From assembly GCA_025267735.1 (NCBI GenBank), contig CM046295.1, positions 11,233,167 to 11,297,166 of the forward strand: DNA of 64,000 nt, written 5' to 3'. How positions within the stretch are numbered: the stretch's first letter is position 1; every line of letters starts with the position of its first letter. Below the pieces are notes generated by a model. That model worked only from the letters and a program-made list of their open reading frames with translations. It made no database searches and was not told the DNA's origin. The position numbers were made by a program, and so were the translations under genes. Shown here one piece after another: positions 45,091 through 60,200 of this stretch. This stretch comes from Mactra quadrangularis (taxonomy: Eukaryota > Mollusca > Bivalvia > Venerida > Mactridae).

Positions 45091-45215
45091 GGATTTAGCG
45101 CGAAAAAATCTTTAGAATTAATCTCTTTTGCTTTATCTGTTTACAGATTACCTGAAAGACTTGATTCTTCTGATCTGCTGACGAGAGACTACCTAGCGTT
45201 ACGTAGATTACTGGT

Positions 45216-48200
45216 ATGGCTGCTTTGGTGTTGTGTTGTGCGAGTGGTGTGAGGGAGATGATCTCGTGGGGCTGGGGGAACTTCTGTAAGTATTTTTCAA
45301 TTTCTTGTCCAATGTTGAATTTTAATGGCGGCCATTAAAACATGGCGGCCATTTTTGTTGTTGACAAGACTCTTACCGTCTTAGATTACTTCTTGGTCGT
45401 CTGTAATGTTTCTATCATACGTATTCATTATTTATTTTGATGGAGACCAAGTATATTTCGGAAATAGTCACGAGGAAAATTGAATTGGAAGCAATAATGT
45501 GTGGCTAACATGTAGATTCCGTTTGTAACAACAAGACCATGATACATGTATGCCAGACTCTGAAGTCATCCAGCTGAATGTCTTTAACAAATTTACGCTT
45601 GATTATGAATATATCTTGATTTAAAAACTGTTGCAAATTTAGAATAGCCAAATCTGTATTTGTTCCTGTTATCTACTTGTATATTAATGAAATCATAATG
45701 ATACTGATACTTATTGATATTTAAAGAGAATAATGTTGACCATCATTGAGATAATTATTTGATAATTGAGAGACCCTGTCAAGTCTTAGTGTGAGAGACC
45801 TTGGTCTGACATAGACTTCTGACTTTGTCTTTGCTACATCATGCCATCTATTGTTTCTCTTTGAAATGATAAATATGTTCTACAGATAGTTACTTTCTGT
45901 AAACTTTTTGTTACAATTTTACTATATTGTAAATGTTATGTTTGTATTTATTGGTTTACAGCAATGTATATGAGTACATCTACTGTTTATGAATGCAAAC
46001 AGGATTTTGTTGGAAGCAAAAGATTTATTCTTTATTTTACTACATCCATATATTTTGACTTTAGTTGATGTTTTGATAATTTTGATTTCAATAATTTATT
46101 TCTATATACATAAATTCCAATCAGTTGTTGACATCAGCTAAAATATTTACTTACTGACTTAAGTTCCTAAATTCATAAAGTTTAATGTACTCAGTACTGC
46201 AAGATTTGGATTCAACAACATAAGAAGACCAGTGGTATGCCTTGGACTCTTAACTATGAAACATGTTGCTACCTTAGTTCAAATTTTCTACATTGGTACT
46301 TCAGCTGACTTAAGTTTCTAGAACATCAAAACCTTGAAGTTGGGATTCGAACCATCATCCAACTTGATGTTTTATTGATAAGAGTTTTTCATTTATGGAT
46401 TTAATTTGATTTAAGAATTAAGAACTGAAATTCATTTTGACTGTAATAGTTTGATATGTTTAGTTAAAATGTTTTAACACATTTTGTTTACCAAAAGTTT
46501 ATAATTGTTTTCTGTTCTTAATTCCAGGCATATCTTCGGATGTGAAGGAGTCCACCACAGCCCCTGAGATCATCGAGGGTAAGTTATCTTTTTTCTTTAT
46601 TATGACTTTTATTTTTGAAATTAAGATTTGAGATTCAGAATCCAGAAATTATAGATAGAACAATATTAATCACTCGAGTCCTTAGAAACCAGCTTCAACA
46701 AATGCCAGGAATAGTATGAGAGTATTAGGAAAATATCATTTAACTTGATACTTTGAATACAATGGACTAAGTTTGTTGTGAATGAACCCGGGTCGATAGC
46801 GCAGTTGGTAGCGCGCCAGGACTTGGATACTCGTGCCCGAGGGAGTGCGGGTTTGAATCCCACCCGGGGAGGTTATACCCTTCCATGAAAATTTGACAAT
46901 AATGTTGATTATCCTCCATTAATAAGATAATATGGTGAAGTTTCCAGCCTTGTGGAAGGGTAGGTGAGTACTGGTTATTGACAATGGTCCAGGAAAGCTA
47001 GGTTAGGTGCGCTGGACGCCGTGAAATGACCTTAATTGTGTTGATACGGCTTTAACTCCAATAAATAAATGAATTGTTGCGAATGAAACAACACGCATTG
47101 GAGATAAAAGACAAAATCTGATTTTGTTGAATATGTATATTGTTTTTGTCAACTGAATGCAATAATGTTTTTACTCCTTTTTACATACTGGTAGATAATT
47201 TTAAAAGGACATATCAGATTTAATGATGGATTTTTCTAGTTAGATAAGGCCACAACAAATTGATCATATGTTCTATGGATTCGCTCGCCCCTTAATTTTT
47301 GACAGTTTTTTACAAAAAAAATATTTTTATTTCCTCGCTCGCTCATAAAAATTTGGTCAAACCGCTATATAAAGCATTTGAATAAAGACTTCGTTAATTT
47401 TTTTTCTTCGCTCCCTCGCCCCATTTTTTTTTCCAGAAAAATCCGTAGAACATATGATCAACTTGTTGTGGCCTTATGTTTTTTTTCAACTTACGGAATA
47501 CATTTTTTGTTACATTTTTTAAGATTTAATTCAGTTAAACTTCTACTGTAGGTTTTTTTGTATAATATTGTCATAAAATCTTGTGAGTTTTAAAGTATCA
47601 ACAGTGTTCAGATCTTCCTCTTATTTCATGAGCAATACTAAATACTTTTAATAAAAATTAATTTATGGTATAATTGTCACTGAATTTAGTTAAATACCTA
47701 GTGAAGTAAATTACTGCTTTGAAGTTCAAATCAAACTATCTTCTTCCCATTACATACATTGGTCAATAAACATGTTGTTACTTATGCTTCATACTTCATG
47801 CTTTTCATGATGTAGAGCTTTTATATTGCATCTTGGGCATTAACATTTTGTGTGTTAAATCAAATATTAAATACTGAGTTTCATGATATAATGGGGTTAC
47901 CGGGTTGTAAAGGGGCCTTAGGGTGTGACTTTGATATAGTGCCAGAATTGAGCACTATTTTCTACTCCTACATTCTGTTTTGGTTATGTGTGTGTTGTGT
48001 AGAGCTGCAACGATTCACCGGAGAGTCGATTCGATGCGATTCGATATTTGTTCTTTCGATTCGATTTTTTTCGATTCGATTCATTTATTAGTATAATTTT
48101 CTCCAAATATGCATTTATACATTCATTTGAGTTTAAAACTATTTATTATTGATAAAATAAACATGTTTCTCAAATTAAATTCACATGAAACCCGAAAATC

Positions 48201-51200
48201 TGCTAAATTTAGATTGATTGTTTAAGTACGAAATGGACTGGGTACGAATATATAGGTATAGGTCATGAATATCAACTAAAATGTATCTATGTATACAACA
48301 TGAAACATAAATTGTATCAGAATATGCAGCTCTTAATATACGCCTTGCTACTTGATTTAATAAAGGGAAATAACTGTTGCGGGGAGTTAGTGTCTTTTAG
48401 GTGCGCCTTTGCTTTTATTGCTTTTATGAATCGAAATCGAATCGGCGCCCTCGCAGTCGAGTTTCGATGTATCGAATTGTTGCAGCCTTAGTGTTGTAAT
48501 GGTATGAACTCCATATTTAGTGTCATAGTAAACATTTCATATTATTGTTCATTTAATTTTTGACTCATTTGTTAACGTTCCACATTAGTTAGCAAAAAAT
48601 GTGACACAATTTCAAATTTTATCTAATCTTAATAAAAAAAACAATTGTTAATTATGTGTCTTTTTCCAAAAGCTTTTGATAAAGCATGATTTACAAACCG
48701 AGTCTAAAATAGATAGAAAATACTGAGTTTAATATATTTTTGCATAAAGGTTAATCTCAGGTTAATATTATTGGACTTTTTAATTAAATTCATTCCAGGA
48801 GTTTGTTTCAATTCACTTGTGAATAGGTACTCTGAGGATCCAGTGTTTGGCATTCATTTATTTGGCATTCATGTGGGGGCGTGTTGATATAAATTAGACA
48901 TTAACCCTGTTTTTATGTGTTGTACACATCTCGTGTTGTTAAAGTTAAGAATCTTTTAAGTGCACATTTAAATAGAGTAGCCTTTTGTGATATTGGGAAG
49001 TGATCAATATTTTTTTTTGCATTAAGAATGCATGTGTTCAGTTAGGATATTTATTTCACACTTTCTTAATTGAATTGAAACACAGAAGTTCATGGAACTT
49101 TATAGTTGGATTGAATTTTAACACAGTTAAAACAATTTGGCATCTTAATAGTAAAGCCTTGTATGGTTATGGACTGTGGCTGTTGCATAAATTGTGTAAA
49201 TAAACTTTAAACTCTGAATCCCTTTGATACTCAAATAGACTTAAACCAGAATTGAAATTAAGAGTTTTTTAGCAGGACAAACAAACATGTACTATAAATA
49301 TATAAAGAATATATGATGCGCAATGCGAGAAAAGGGCCCTTAAGCTCTTTGACGTCGTTTGCGGTAAACGTCACAAACGTTATCGAGGTCAATTTTAGCG
49401 TACATGCGTCACGTCAGTGATTATTGCATTGTTTATACTGACGATTTAACTGACTCTTGCATTATAATCTATGTTCTGCAAAATATGAATGTCTTAGTAT
49501 CAATGTTTAAAGAAATCAATAACAAATAGCGTAAAAAGGAAGGATTGTTGACCGTCATGTGTTGTTTTTCATCCAACTTTCGTCAACATGCCGAGCCGCC
49601 GTGTGGTGTTGACACTTTTAAAAGTGGCTAACTTGTAACTTGACATTTAGAATAGTCTGTTTTATTTGTGCTTTAAAATTGGATTGCTAAATAGATAAGC
49701 TACAATTAGATTTTTAGGGAGAATTACACGCATAATTTCGGTATCATTGATTTAAATTGACGATGGATACAGCCTCTACACGCGTCGCCATCGAATTGTT
49801 TACTCGTAACTACGGGTATACATGCACACCCCTGAATACAGCACACGCTATAATGTTAACTGCGGACTTGTACTTTTTATTCTGATTTTTTATTCAGTTC
49901 ATCTTAAAATCTTAGCTTGATCTGGAAATTTTGTTATTATGCAAAATTAGAATACTGTCGACCCTTTCTGAACTGAAATGTCATTGGGGCTTTTAGACTT
50001 TTAGTTTAGATCAGTTATTTCTTAGACACATGTGCATCGAATGCAAACATGTAAATGATATTGCTCTTAATTTGCTGTCGTTTATATATTTAAGATGATC
50101 ATTTAAATTGAAATATGGAATTTATTACCAAATTAGATTTTACCAGTCCGTAGCCTTAATTTGAACAGCAGCTCAAGCTATCACAGTTTTCATGTATACT
50201 AGAGGAGAAAATGTTAGATTTTGAAGTAGGCCTAAGTGATGGTTGTTTTTAACTCAAATTTTGCACAGTATGCGATATATTGTTACTTTATCGAGTTGCT
50301 AAATAATTTTAAGTGTATTGTGTTTATTTAAGAACGAATTTGATTTTTAATCCCGCCGACTCAAACGTCCGGTTTATATTACGCTCGTCCGTATTTTACG
50401 GACGATTTCCTCACGAGATTAAGACCCAATTTTGAAGTAAAAAAATGTATTACTTTTTCTTGGTATATAAATGTACTGAGCGGGGATCGAATTATATGAT
50501 GTCAAAATTTCAGTTCAATACATGTTAAAACAAAAAGTTATCACTGAAAATGTCCAAAAGCGTCCGGTAATTGGAATGTGAGGAGTAGGCTAAATTTGGT
50601 CTGGCTAGATATCGGTATTCATTATTCTTTTCATAATTTGACTAGCTCTAAATAAAGCTTGATTGACATCATTGATCGAAAAATTGATCGACATCATTAA
50701 TCAAAATTTTTTTAGATATATTGTTTGCAAATTGTAGCTCTATCTAATTACCGCATCTATCAGTTGGATCTTAGAAATCCATTACAATAGTCGAGCAAGA
50801 TAACACTTGTGAGTCAATGTGAACCCGTTGCTACTAAGACTGTCTGCATAAGTTTTCCAAGGGCGTATCAGCGTATGAAATAAAAGTATTCGAAACATAA
50901 TGTTTCCATCTACCTATACATCATTGTAACAAAATCCAAATTGGTTTAAGATAAAGATCATTCTTTCTTAAATACAATTATAACTTACCGCAAGTTCGTT
51001 AGTACACATCATTTTCATCATACGAAACTGTAAATACTTTTTTATTTCGTTAAGAATAATTACTAAAGTTTCTTGAAAACAAAATGGTGACAATATCATT
51101 ATATTAAGTGTAATGTGTGTGTACATTTTGTACTACAGTGATGTTTTATCTTACCTCGTGTTTAAACCAGATCCACACATGAGTATAGGCCTAGGTCTTA

Positions 51201-54200
51201 GAAGTAAAATTTCTGTTGTTTTCTGTTTTACCCATTAACGTTATTAAAGCGTTATCATGCAATCTGATTTGTCACAAAATGACATTAACCCTCGTTAATG
51301 ATAAAGCATGCAACTTAAACACAGGTCATCGTCGATCCAAAGAACTTTTGTCAAACTTCAATGTAACTTGAAATAACATGAAACTTCCTAGATTCAGAGC
51401 CGGATTTCCATATATATGCTCAGTTTCGTCAACTGTACCACAACTATAACTGTTCATGCATTCCTTGGGCCAATTAAAATATCAAAGGATTACCGACTAT
51501 TATCTCCGAACTTCAATACTCCGGATTTATTTGATAATATTGCCTTCCTAAAACGTTATGTCGGCATTCATAGATCTTTCAAAGAAAAGTTTAGCTAGTT
51601 CCGTATTGTTTTAATTTCCCATTTTATGTTGAACTAAATATTTTTATCCATCTTTCACCTGGATTTGGACTTAAAATGTGTTGACATTAAAAGTTATTAG
51701 TTAACATTGTATTCATTTTTGTCATATGGATTAATTACCACATTATCAGTCTTTTAAATTCTGATGTGACACGATGTTATGTAAGGAAGAATATTAAGTA
51801 ATAGTAAGCATCATTTTGCTTGAAAATTATGTTACATTTTACATGTGTATTAATGTGAAATAAAATTTTATTTATCTCAAGCTCTTGTGGAAGAAAGTAA
51901 ATTGTGTATTTATCTCATTCTGGAAATGTCAATTATATTATTTAGACTGTAATTGTACAATCCCGTCATTATGAATACCTGCAAATTTAAGATGGTGAAA
52001 ATATTAAGGTCAAATCTAAATTAGCATTACTATGTTACATGTATTGCATGATTACAATGCCCGTGTAAGCTACGACAATACTGACATATAAATATGTTCG
52101 GAGAGTATTGTATTGATCGTTGTCATTAAAAGCAGTTCACATATTGAATATCATTTTAACATTTTAAGGCTCATATAATCATATTCATATATTTTTCAAA
52201 AATATTCACGGATGGTACATTTTGTTGGGACCTGTTTTTTGACGATTAAAATTATGTTCTTATACAAATTGGTACATACACATTTATGTTCATGTATAAC
52301 ATAATTTTATATGAAAATGAGTTCAATATCAAATTATGTTAGCTGTACCTTTTATTATCAGTATACACTGCAGTATACATATTTCATGACAACTCTTACC
52401 AATAATAACAGTTTGCTAGATTTAAACGCATTAACAACTATTTCAAAGGAAATTTGGCATCGATGGACCTCGTTAAAAATAGACCTTCACATATTTTTGT
52501 AGTATAATAGATAAAACAACGCCGTTTGTATCAATGCATTTTTTGTTTCACAATCAGACTTAATAATGCTAATGAGATTGAAGTTATTTGTTGGGACCAC
52601 AAATATATGATTATTATTAAACAGTCAGTGTAGATTAGTTATTTGGACTCATACATGAAGACTTTCTTTAAGCCTATTGTAAACTGAAAATCATTTTAAA
52701 TTCGAGATTTTTTTAGTATAAATGTTAGAAATGTAGATTTTTTATAAATAAACCTTCTTGATAAAACTAATTCCAAATGCTTTTTGCAGTTAATTTACTA
52801 TGGTATTCAGTTGCCAAATATCCAACAAAAACGCGACGTTAAACGTGACGTCGCTTTTTTCTTGGACCGAGCATCAAATTTCAAATCGCCATAGCAACGT
52901 CATTAATTGATATATTTTAATAAATTATACATTTTTGGAAACTATGAAGCCTACTCTTTCACTTTCTGTAAAAATCTCAATTTCGAAAAATTTGACCATA
53001 AGGGCCCTTTTCTCACGTTGCGCAACATATAAAGAATGTTTTTAAAACTATTTTCAAGGAATTTGTGTACAAAAAGTCGTTTTACTTAATCAATGACTGA
53101 GTTAATATAATTGAATGCTACCAGCATCTAACTTTGTATACAATGTACAATCGTTATTTATTCAAACTAGATAAATGTAAGATTTTGTTGGTTTGACAAG
53201 TTACATCTGATTTCTGATACAAAGGCTAATTGAAGGCAGGTTCAATATTATTAATTAATATCTATATGATTTGTAAACATAATTTGAACCAATACTTGGA
53301 TTCATTTGACTATTTTTTACATGCTATGGATGTTCAAATTTATTGGTAATAACTTTTGCTGCTCTTATCTGGAATATTTCATGTATTTGTGTAATAGGGG
53401 AAGTAATCCTTACTTAGTACTCCAAAATCTCTGCGGTTGTTACCTCCCTTTGTCTGTATTAAATGTGTAGTGAAGTGTTGTTTTAACACATTCTTTAGAT
53501 AGATTTGATTGGTAATTAATATACTTTAGTTGTCAAACTGGTTTTGCGTGTGTTTTGGTTAATTTTGGTTCCGCCCAATTACATATTTTAAAGTTGTCAC
53601 TGGTCAGTTGGATATTAGAGTTTGAACTGATCACATCAGTTGTAGATGAAGTAAGAGTTTATTTGAACTTGAATTGTTCATTATTTGATATGTTTTTTGG
53701 AAGTTTTTTAAGTAACTTATTTCATTTATTTTTTAAGTAAACTGTGTATTGGGGTTGCTTAAATTGGTTAATTTATTTGTTTTTAGTTAGGCCTAAAAAA
53801 AAGTTATGTTTCTGGTTTCATCTCCCGAAAACTTCGGGTCGGTTAGGTCAGATTTTTTTTTTTAGTATTTTTTATTTCAATTAAAATCAATATAATGTTA
53901 GTTATTATTAGTTTTGACATGGTTATTAGTGTAAATTTGAGTCAATTTTATTGTTTCAGGTGTACAAAGTACATGTATTAGTAAACAGTTTCAGCTTAAT
54001 TGGCATTTCACTTAAGTAATTGACTTCAAAATCTGTACATCTCACACCTTTAATGCGGGTTAAAGGTTTAAACCTTGTTTAATATGACTATGACTCTTGA
54101 TAAGAAACAGATTCTATCTCTGGTAAATCTTAATTAAGTTTTAAAAAAGGAAATCGGCAAAATTACGGACGGTCGGGAAACCCGAAACAAACTTATTTTT

Positions 54201-57200
54201 TATTTTAGGCCTTAAATAGTGTTTGTATTGTTTGTAGTTTAATTTATGGGAAGTAAGTTAAGGTTCATGTAAAGTCTTGGTTTGCTAAAAAATATCAAAA
54301 CAGGAATAGCTCTAATTCTGTCATATTTCCACCAACAGTTATTGTTTTATACATCAAAATATTTCTTATGAAACATACAAAGTGATGCTGTTCATCAATT
54401 ACAATAAAAATATTAAGCAAAAGATGTATTTGCAAAATTGATGCTGCATAAATAAAAATACTAAATTACATTAAAATTTTCTTACAACAAAATTTAACAT
54501 TAATTCCTTTACAGAACCTTATAGTACACATTCCAATGAAGGTACTGCAATATTTATAACCTCAATAAATATTAAAACAAAACTAAGGCAATTGAAAAAC
54601 TAAAGTGAAAGTAGAAACAGGGTCGCGAAAACCCATTACACTTGTATCTGTCAAAATGTTTTTCATTTACCTAAGTTTTGTTTTAACATTTATTTAGGTT
54701 TTAAATATTGGAGTACCTTCATTGGAATATGAACTATAATGTTCTATAAATGATTTAATGCTAAATTAGTTTGTAAAAAATTCTTAATGTCTTTTAGTAT
54801 TTTCAGTTTTACAGCATCAATTTTGCAAATGCATCTTTCGGTAAGCGTTTTCATCTGATTTAATTACTAGCATTACACTGTATGTTTTATAAGGAACATT
54901 TTGATGTATAATACACTGCTATTGATGGAAGTATGAAAGAGTTAGAGCATTTTTATTTTACTATTTTTAATGCAAACAAAGACTTTACTTGAACCTTAAC
55001 TGAATGTTATTTCTCTAATATACGTAACTAAGTTAAAATGTCAAAATAGGTATGAAGATATGAAAGTGGGGTATATTGCTGTATAAACATTGCAACGTTT
55101 TGTGTATCCATAGTTGGTTCTTCTGTGTTCAGGTAGTCCAGGTTAACATTTTGTATTATGTACATTGCCGTCATTACACATCATATATTTAGAGGTGATT
55201 TTTTTCCGTTTTATAGTTAAGTTATTTGACTCTCATTTTAAAAACATTAAATCTTCGAGTTTGGATTTATAATGAGTGGTCATGATTGATTGTAAACTTG
55301 ATCAGTTATGGTTGTTATCAGGTTGTTTTATGTGATTACTGACTGTGATTGTTAATAAGTTCAACTTTTCAAAATAAATGGAGAGCTCTCCTATTCACCC
55401 TAGTGTCGGCATATGTGCCTGTGTCCATATTTCTGACTACAGTTTTTGTGCAGTAAAATATTTTTACTATAACTTTTATTTATTACAATGATTTTATACC
55501 ACATCATTGAACAGAATTAGAAAGTAACCAAAACTCTTTCTGGCTTAATTATGGATTATTTCCCTTTGCAATTTTTGCGTTAAAGTTTTTAATTTACCAT
55601 ATATTTCTGCCATTTAGTGTTACATCCTAATGAAATTTCATTTAATGAATGCACACCATGTGTTCAAAAGAATAAGAAAGCATCCCCAACCCTACCTGGC
55701 TTAATTATGGATTATTTCCCTTAAATTTGTAGTTTTTGCATTCAATTTTTCAATTTGTTGGATACCTGTGCCATTTAGGGTCAGCTCTTGATGAATATAT
55801 ATACTAGGGCTGTGGATCGTTGAGCGAGTGGCGATCTGATCTGAACCACGACTCATGTGAAGCGATTCACGAATCAAACCATGAATCACTAGTCAATGGA
55901 TAAGCATACAGAATTTATGTTATTGGAAAAATAAGTGAAGAATTAGAGAAACTTTTACTGAATGGAAACCCTGTACTCCAAACATTTCTTTTGCCAGGTA
56001 TTTTATGGGCAGTTTCGGTGATAACATTTTTGTTTAAACGAGTATCAAACGAAATTTTGAATTGAATTGAAATTTTCTTAAGTTGTACGGCTCACTTTCA
56101 GGGGTTACCAAGCGGAAGATGTTCTTTCATTATTTCCAAAAATAGATCCCGATCCGAGGATTTCGGACGTGACGAATATTCATACTCGATTTTCTGGTTG
56201 GATTTGCGAAAATCCGACTACTCGCAGCAGCCCTTGTTCATATAATGATTACATATCATGTGTTGAACAGAATAAGATATTATCCACAATTCTACCTGAC
56301 TAAATTATGGACTATTTCACTTTGTATCTTTTGCATTAATAGTTTAGTTTGTCTAACCTTTTTAGTCAAATATTTTGTGGATTAAAAACACTCTTCCTTC
56401 CTGCATGATGAAAGTATGCCCTTGGTATACCTTTTCATATGCAATTTATCAAATATTGCTTTCTTATGTTGCTACATTAACTTGATTTAAATTTTCCCCG
56501 TCAGCAGAAAAATTGGACTTTAATGATGTTTACACATTATATTTCTTGTTAACATATTTATTTGTTGTCTACAACTTGTGTAATTAAAGGCTAGAATTTG
56601 TTAGTAACATCTAAATAAAAATGTTAGCCTGCTATAATTTAGGTTACTGGTTATTTTTAGCCGGATTTTTCAACGAAAAAATTTGGCTAATAGTTTGGCG
56701 AACGCGGGCGGGCAGGCGTCCGTGTCGTTAACAATTGCGTTAAAGTTTTTATTGTACCATGTATTTCTGCCATTTAAAGTCAGATCTCTACGAAACTTTA
56801 TACAATGATAACATACCATGTGATGAACAGAATTAGACAGTAACCACAACTCTTCCTTGCTTAATTATGGATTATTGCCCTTATTAATTTCGGGTGTCTT
56901 GTGTTGTTAACAATTGCGTTAAAGTTTTTAATTTAGCATATATTTCTGCCATTTATTGTCAGATTTTTATGAAACTTCATACAATGATAACATACCATGT
57001 GATGAACAGATTAAGACAGTAACCACAACTCTACCTGGCTTAAAAATGGATTATTTCCCTTATTTTTTTTGCGTTAAAGTTTTCAAGTTGTTTGATATCT
57101 CTGCCATTTATGGTTAGATGTTTATTAAATTTCATACAATGATTACATACCATCTGTTGCAAAGAATTAGACAGTAACCACAACTCTACCTGGCTTAATT

Positions 57201-60200
57201 ATGGATTATTTCCCTTTGTAATTTTTGCATTCAATTTCAAATTGTTTGATATCTCTGCCATTTCTGATTAGATGTTTACAAAATTTCATACATTGATTAC
57301 ATACCATCTGTTGAAAAGAATTAGACAGTAATGGCAACTCTACCTTACTTAATAATGGATTATTTCCCTTTGTTTTTTGCGTTAAATTTTTCAAATTGTT
57401 GGATATCTCTGCCATTTATGGTTAGATGTTTATGAAATTTCATACAATGATTACATACCATCTGTTGAAAAGAATTAGACAGTAACAGCAACTCCACCTG
57501 GCTTAATAATGGATTATTTCCCTTTGTTTTTTGCGTTAAATTTTTCAAATTGTTGGATATCTCTGTTATTTATGGTTTGATGTTTACGAAGTTTCATACA
57601 ATGATTACATATCATCTGTTGAAAAGAATTAGACAGTAACCGCAACTCTACCTGGCTTATTAATGGATTATTTCCCTTTGTTATTTTTGTGTTAAAGTTT
57701 TTAAATTGTTGGATAGCTCTGCCATTTATGGTTAGATGTTTATGAAATTTCATACAATAATTACATATGATCTGTTGAAAAGAATTAGACAGTAACCGCA
57801 ACTCTACCTGGCTTATTAATGGATTATTTCCCTTTGTTATTTTTGTGTTAAAGTTTTTAAATTGTTGGATAGCTCTGCCATTTATGGTTAGATGTTTATG
57901 AAATTTCATACAATAATTACATATGATCTGTTGAAAAGAATTAGACAGTAACAACAACTCTACCTGGCTTAAAAATGGATTATTTCCCTTAGTATTTTTT
58001 ATGTTAAAGTTTTCAGTATGTTGGATCTCTCCAATAGCAAGTATTCTGGCATTTTCCAGTCATATTTTCCCGCCATTTTGTTTCAACAATTTCACCATTT
58101 GCCAAACAAGGTTTTTTTTAAAACAAATTCTCTCGCCAATTTCATATCATTAGCTTTGCATTATTTTCATCCATAGTTTTCATGTCTTATGCCATCTTAG
58201 TCAAATACCAACAAAATACTCAGAAAAGATGCAATAGGACATATATATAGTTGATGAAACTCTTTATTCCTTTAAGATTAATTATTGCCCTTTGTATTCC
58301 ATCTAATAAGCAATATATCAAATGACTTTCTTTTGTAACAACGTAAACTTGTTCTCAATGTTCCCATATGCAGAAAAATCCGGCTTTAATGTGGCTCCCA
58401 CATTATCTTTCTTGTTTTTATTTCATTTATTGCATACAGACCGTTTTGAGTTGGGATATTTACTTCACACTTTCTTAATTGAATTGATTGACATAATTAT
58501 ACAAACTTACTTACAACTTAATACTTTAATATTCTGTGATTAAAATTAATGGTAATAGAATGTATTTTTCTTTACTCAGATTGGGACAGATTAAATCTTT
58601 CATGTATTTAGTATGAATAAATCAAACTCGTTGGAATACATATAAGCATTATGTATATTGGTTAACCTTTTGTGCTTATTGACATTGATTATTACATTAA
58701 TTGGTTACACTTGCTTACTTGCTAGTTTGATGTTGTGATTTTTAGGTCTTTTCCGCCATTTAGATTGTTGTTTAACATAGTTCAAACCTGCATACACTTG
58801 ATTTAACTTCTGCAGTTATAGACAGTGATATTCATTAGTATGCTATGAAAATACTATGTTCATATTTCAGACTCAAATGTTAAGTATCTTAAAGACACAA
58901 CTTATCGCAAATTTTGACATCTGTGTTGCACGCTTTTTTCGGGCTAGATATAATGGTAGTATTTCAAAATGTTACGGTGAATGAACATACTTTCTGAGGC
59001 CCTGCAATAAATACATGAACCTAGTTCAAATGCAGTACGTGTTTATAAAGTATAATTTATATTTACCAAAACCCCCATTCAAAAGTTACCTATGAAAGGG
59101 CCTCAATTTATTTCACCTGCCAGCAAACAGGAGAAAGTCATGAAACATGTAATACTTGAAATTTTCACGACTATTATGATGAAACTACTATACTACAATT
59201 TTCCTTTGATATCCAGGATTTATAAGTTGTGTCTTTAAGTTAATTGGTTTGTTTGGGTTAAGGAGTTCACCAACTTCAAATGTTGTGAACTCTAATACAG
59301 TTAATGTACATGTTAAGAGGATATTTTTCATTCCTTATGGACAGTAATTATTGAAATTGTTTGATTCACACTGAGTAGTTCAATTTGTAGATGTCTGATT
59401 CAGTTTTATCGTGATAGATTTTTAGTATGACTTGAACTTATGCAGATAATAATTTGTTTGGCTAAAATTAAATCTGAGCACTAATCAAACCCCCATACAT
59501 TAAAATAGGTTTGCCCCTCCCCCTCAGATATTATGGACAGTGGCATTATTATAACCCCTGCTTCGAAGTAGAGGGGGGTATACTGTTTTACCCTTGTCCG
59601 TGTGTGCGTCTGTCCGTGCATCCGTCCGTGCGTCAGTCCGTTACAAAATTTCCGTCGCAGTTTTCTCAGCAACTATAACATGCAGCAGCCTAATACTTTG
59701 CATATTGTTTCATCCCATAGTCCCATGTGGTGTAAAGCGATTTCATGCTCCTTGCTCATCTACTTCCTGTTTGTCACATATTTTTAGATTTTTGCGGGGG
59801 TATCACTAGTGAGCGTTATATCTAAATGTCTATCTCTTGTATTTACTTACATCAAAGGTAAACTATTTAGTAAGGTTAGTCTGGAATGATATTTTTTGGC
59901 CAGCTTTTTCAATGAAAAAAATGCAATAAATCCAGCTTTAGTATCCACATTATATTAAATATATACATTAGTGCATTGCAGTTTTGGTTTTGTAATTTTG
60001 ATTGGGCTTAAATTTGATATGTAGTTTTGAGTTTATAATGGCTATTTCTTTTATATTTTAATTAAATTTAATAATGCGCTAGCTTTGTTGGAATGTGTAG
60101 TGCTTTATACACTTTAGTTGTGATCATAGGTTAAACCTAAGGTTTGGAAAGAATATTTCATTATTTTCTGAGTATAGTTTTGATGAGTATGTCTTAATGG

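Noticed and set aside
51416..51598. 60-codon frame inside the Mutator-like element, considered as captured coding sequence
   Set aside because: No recognised domain and too short; could not be supported.
57206..57957. - strand repeated frames (LLLSNSFQQM type)
   Set aside because: They derive from the 155-bp core units of the Pearl/Helentron-like element.
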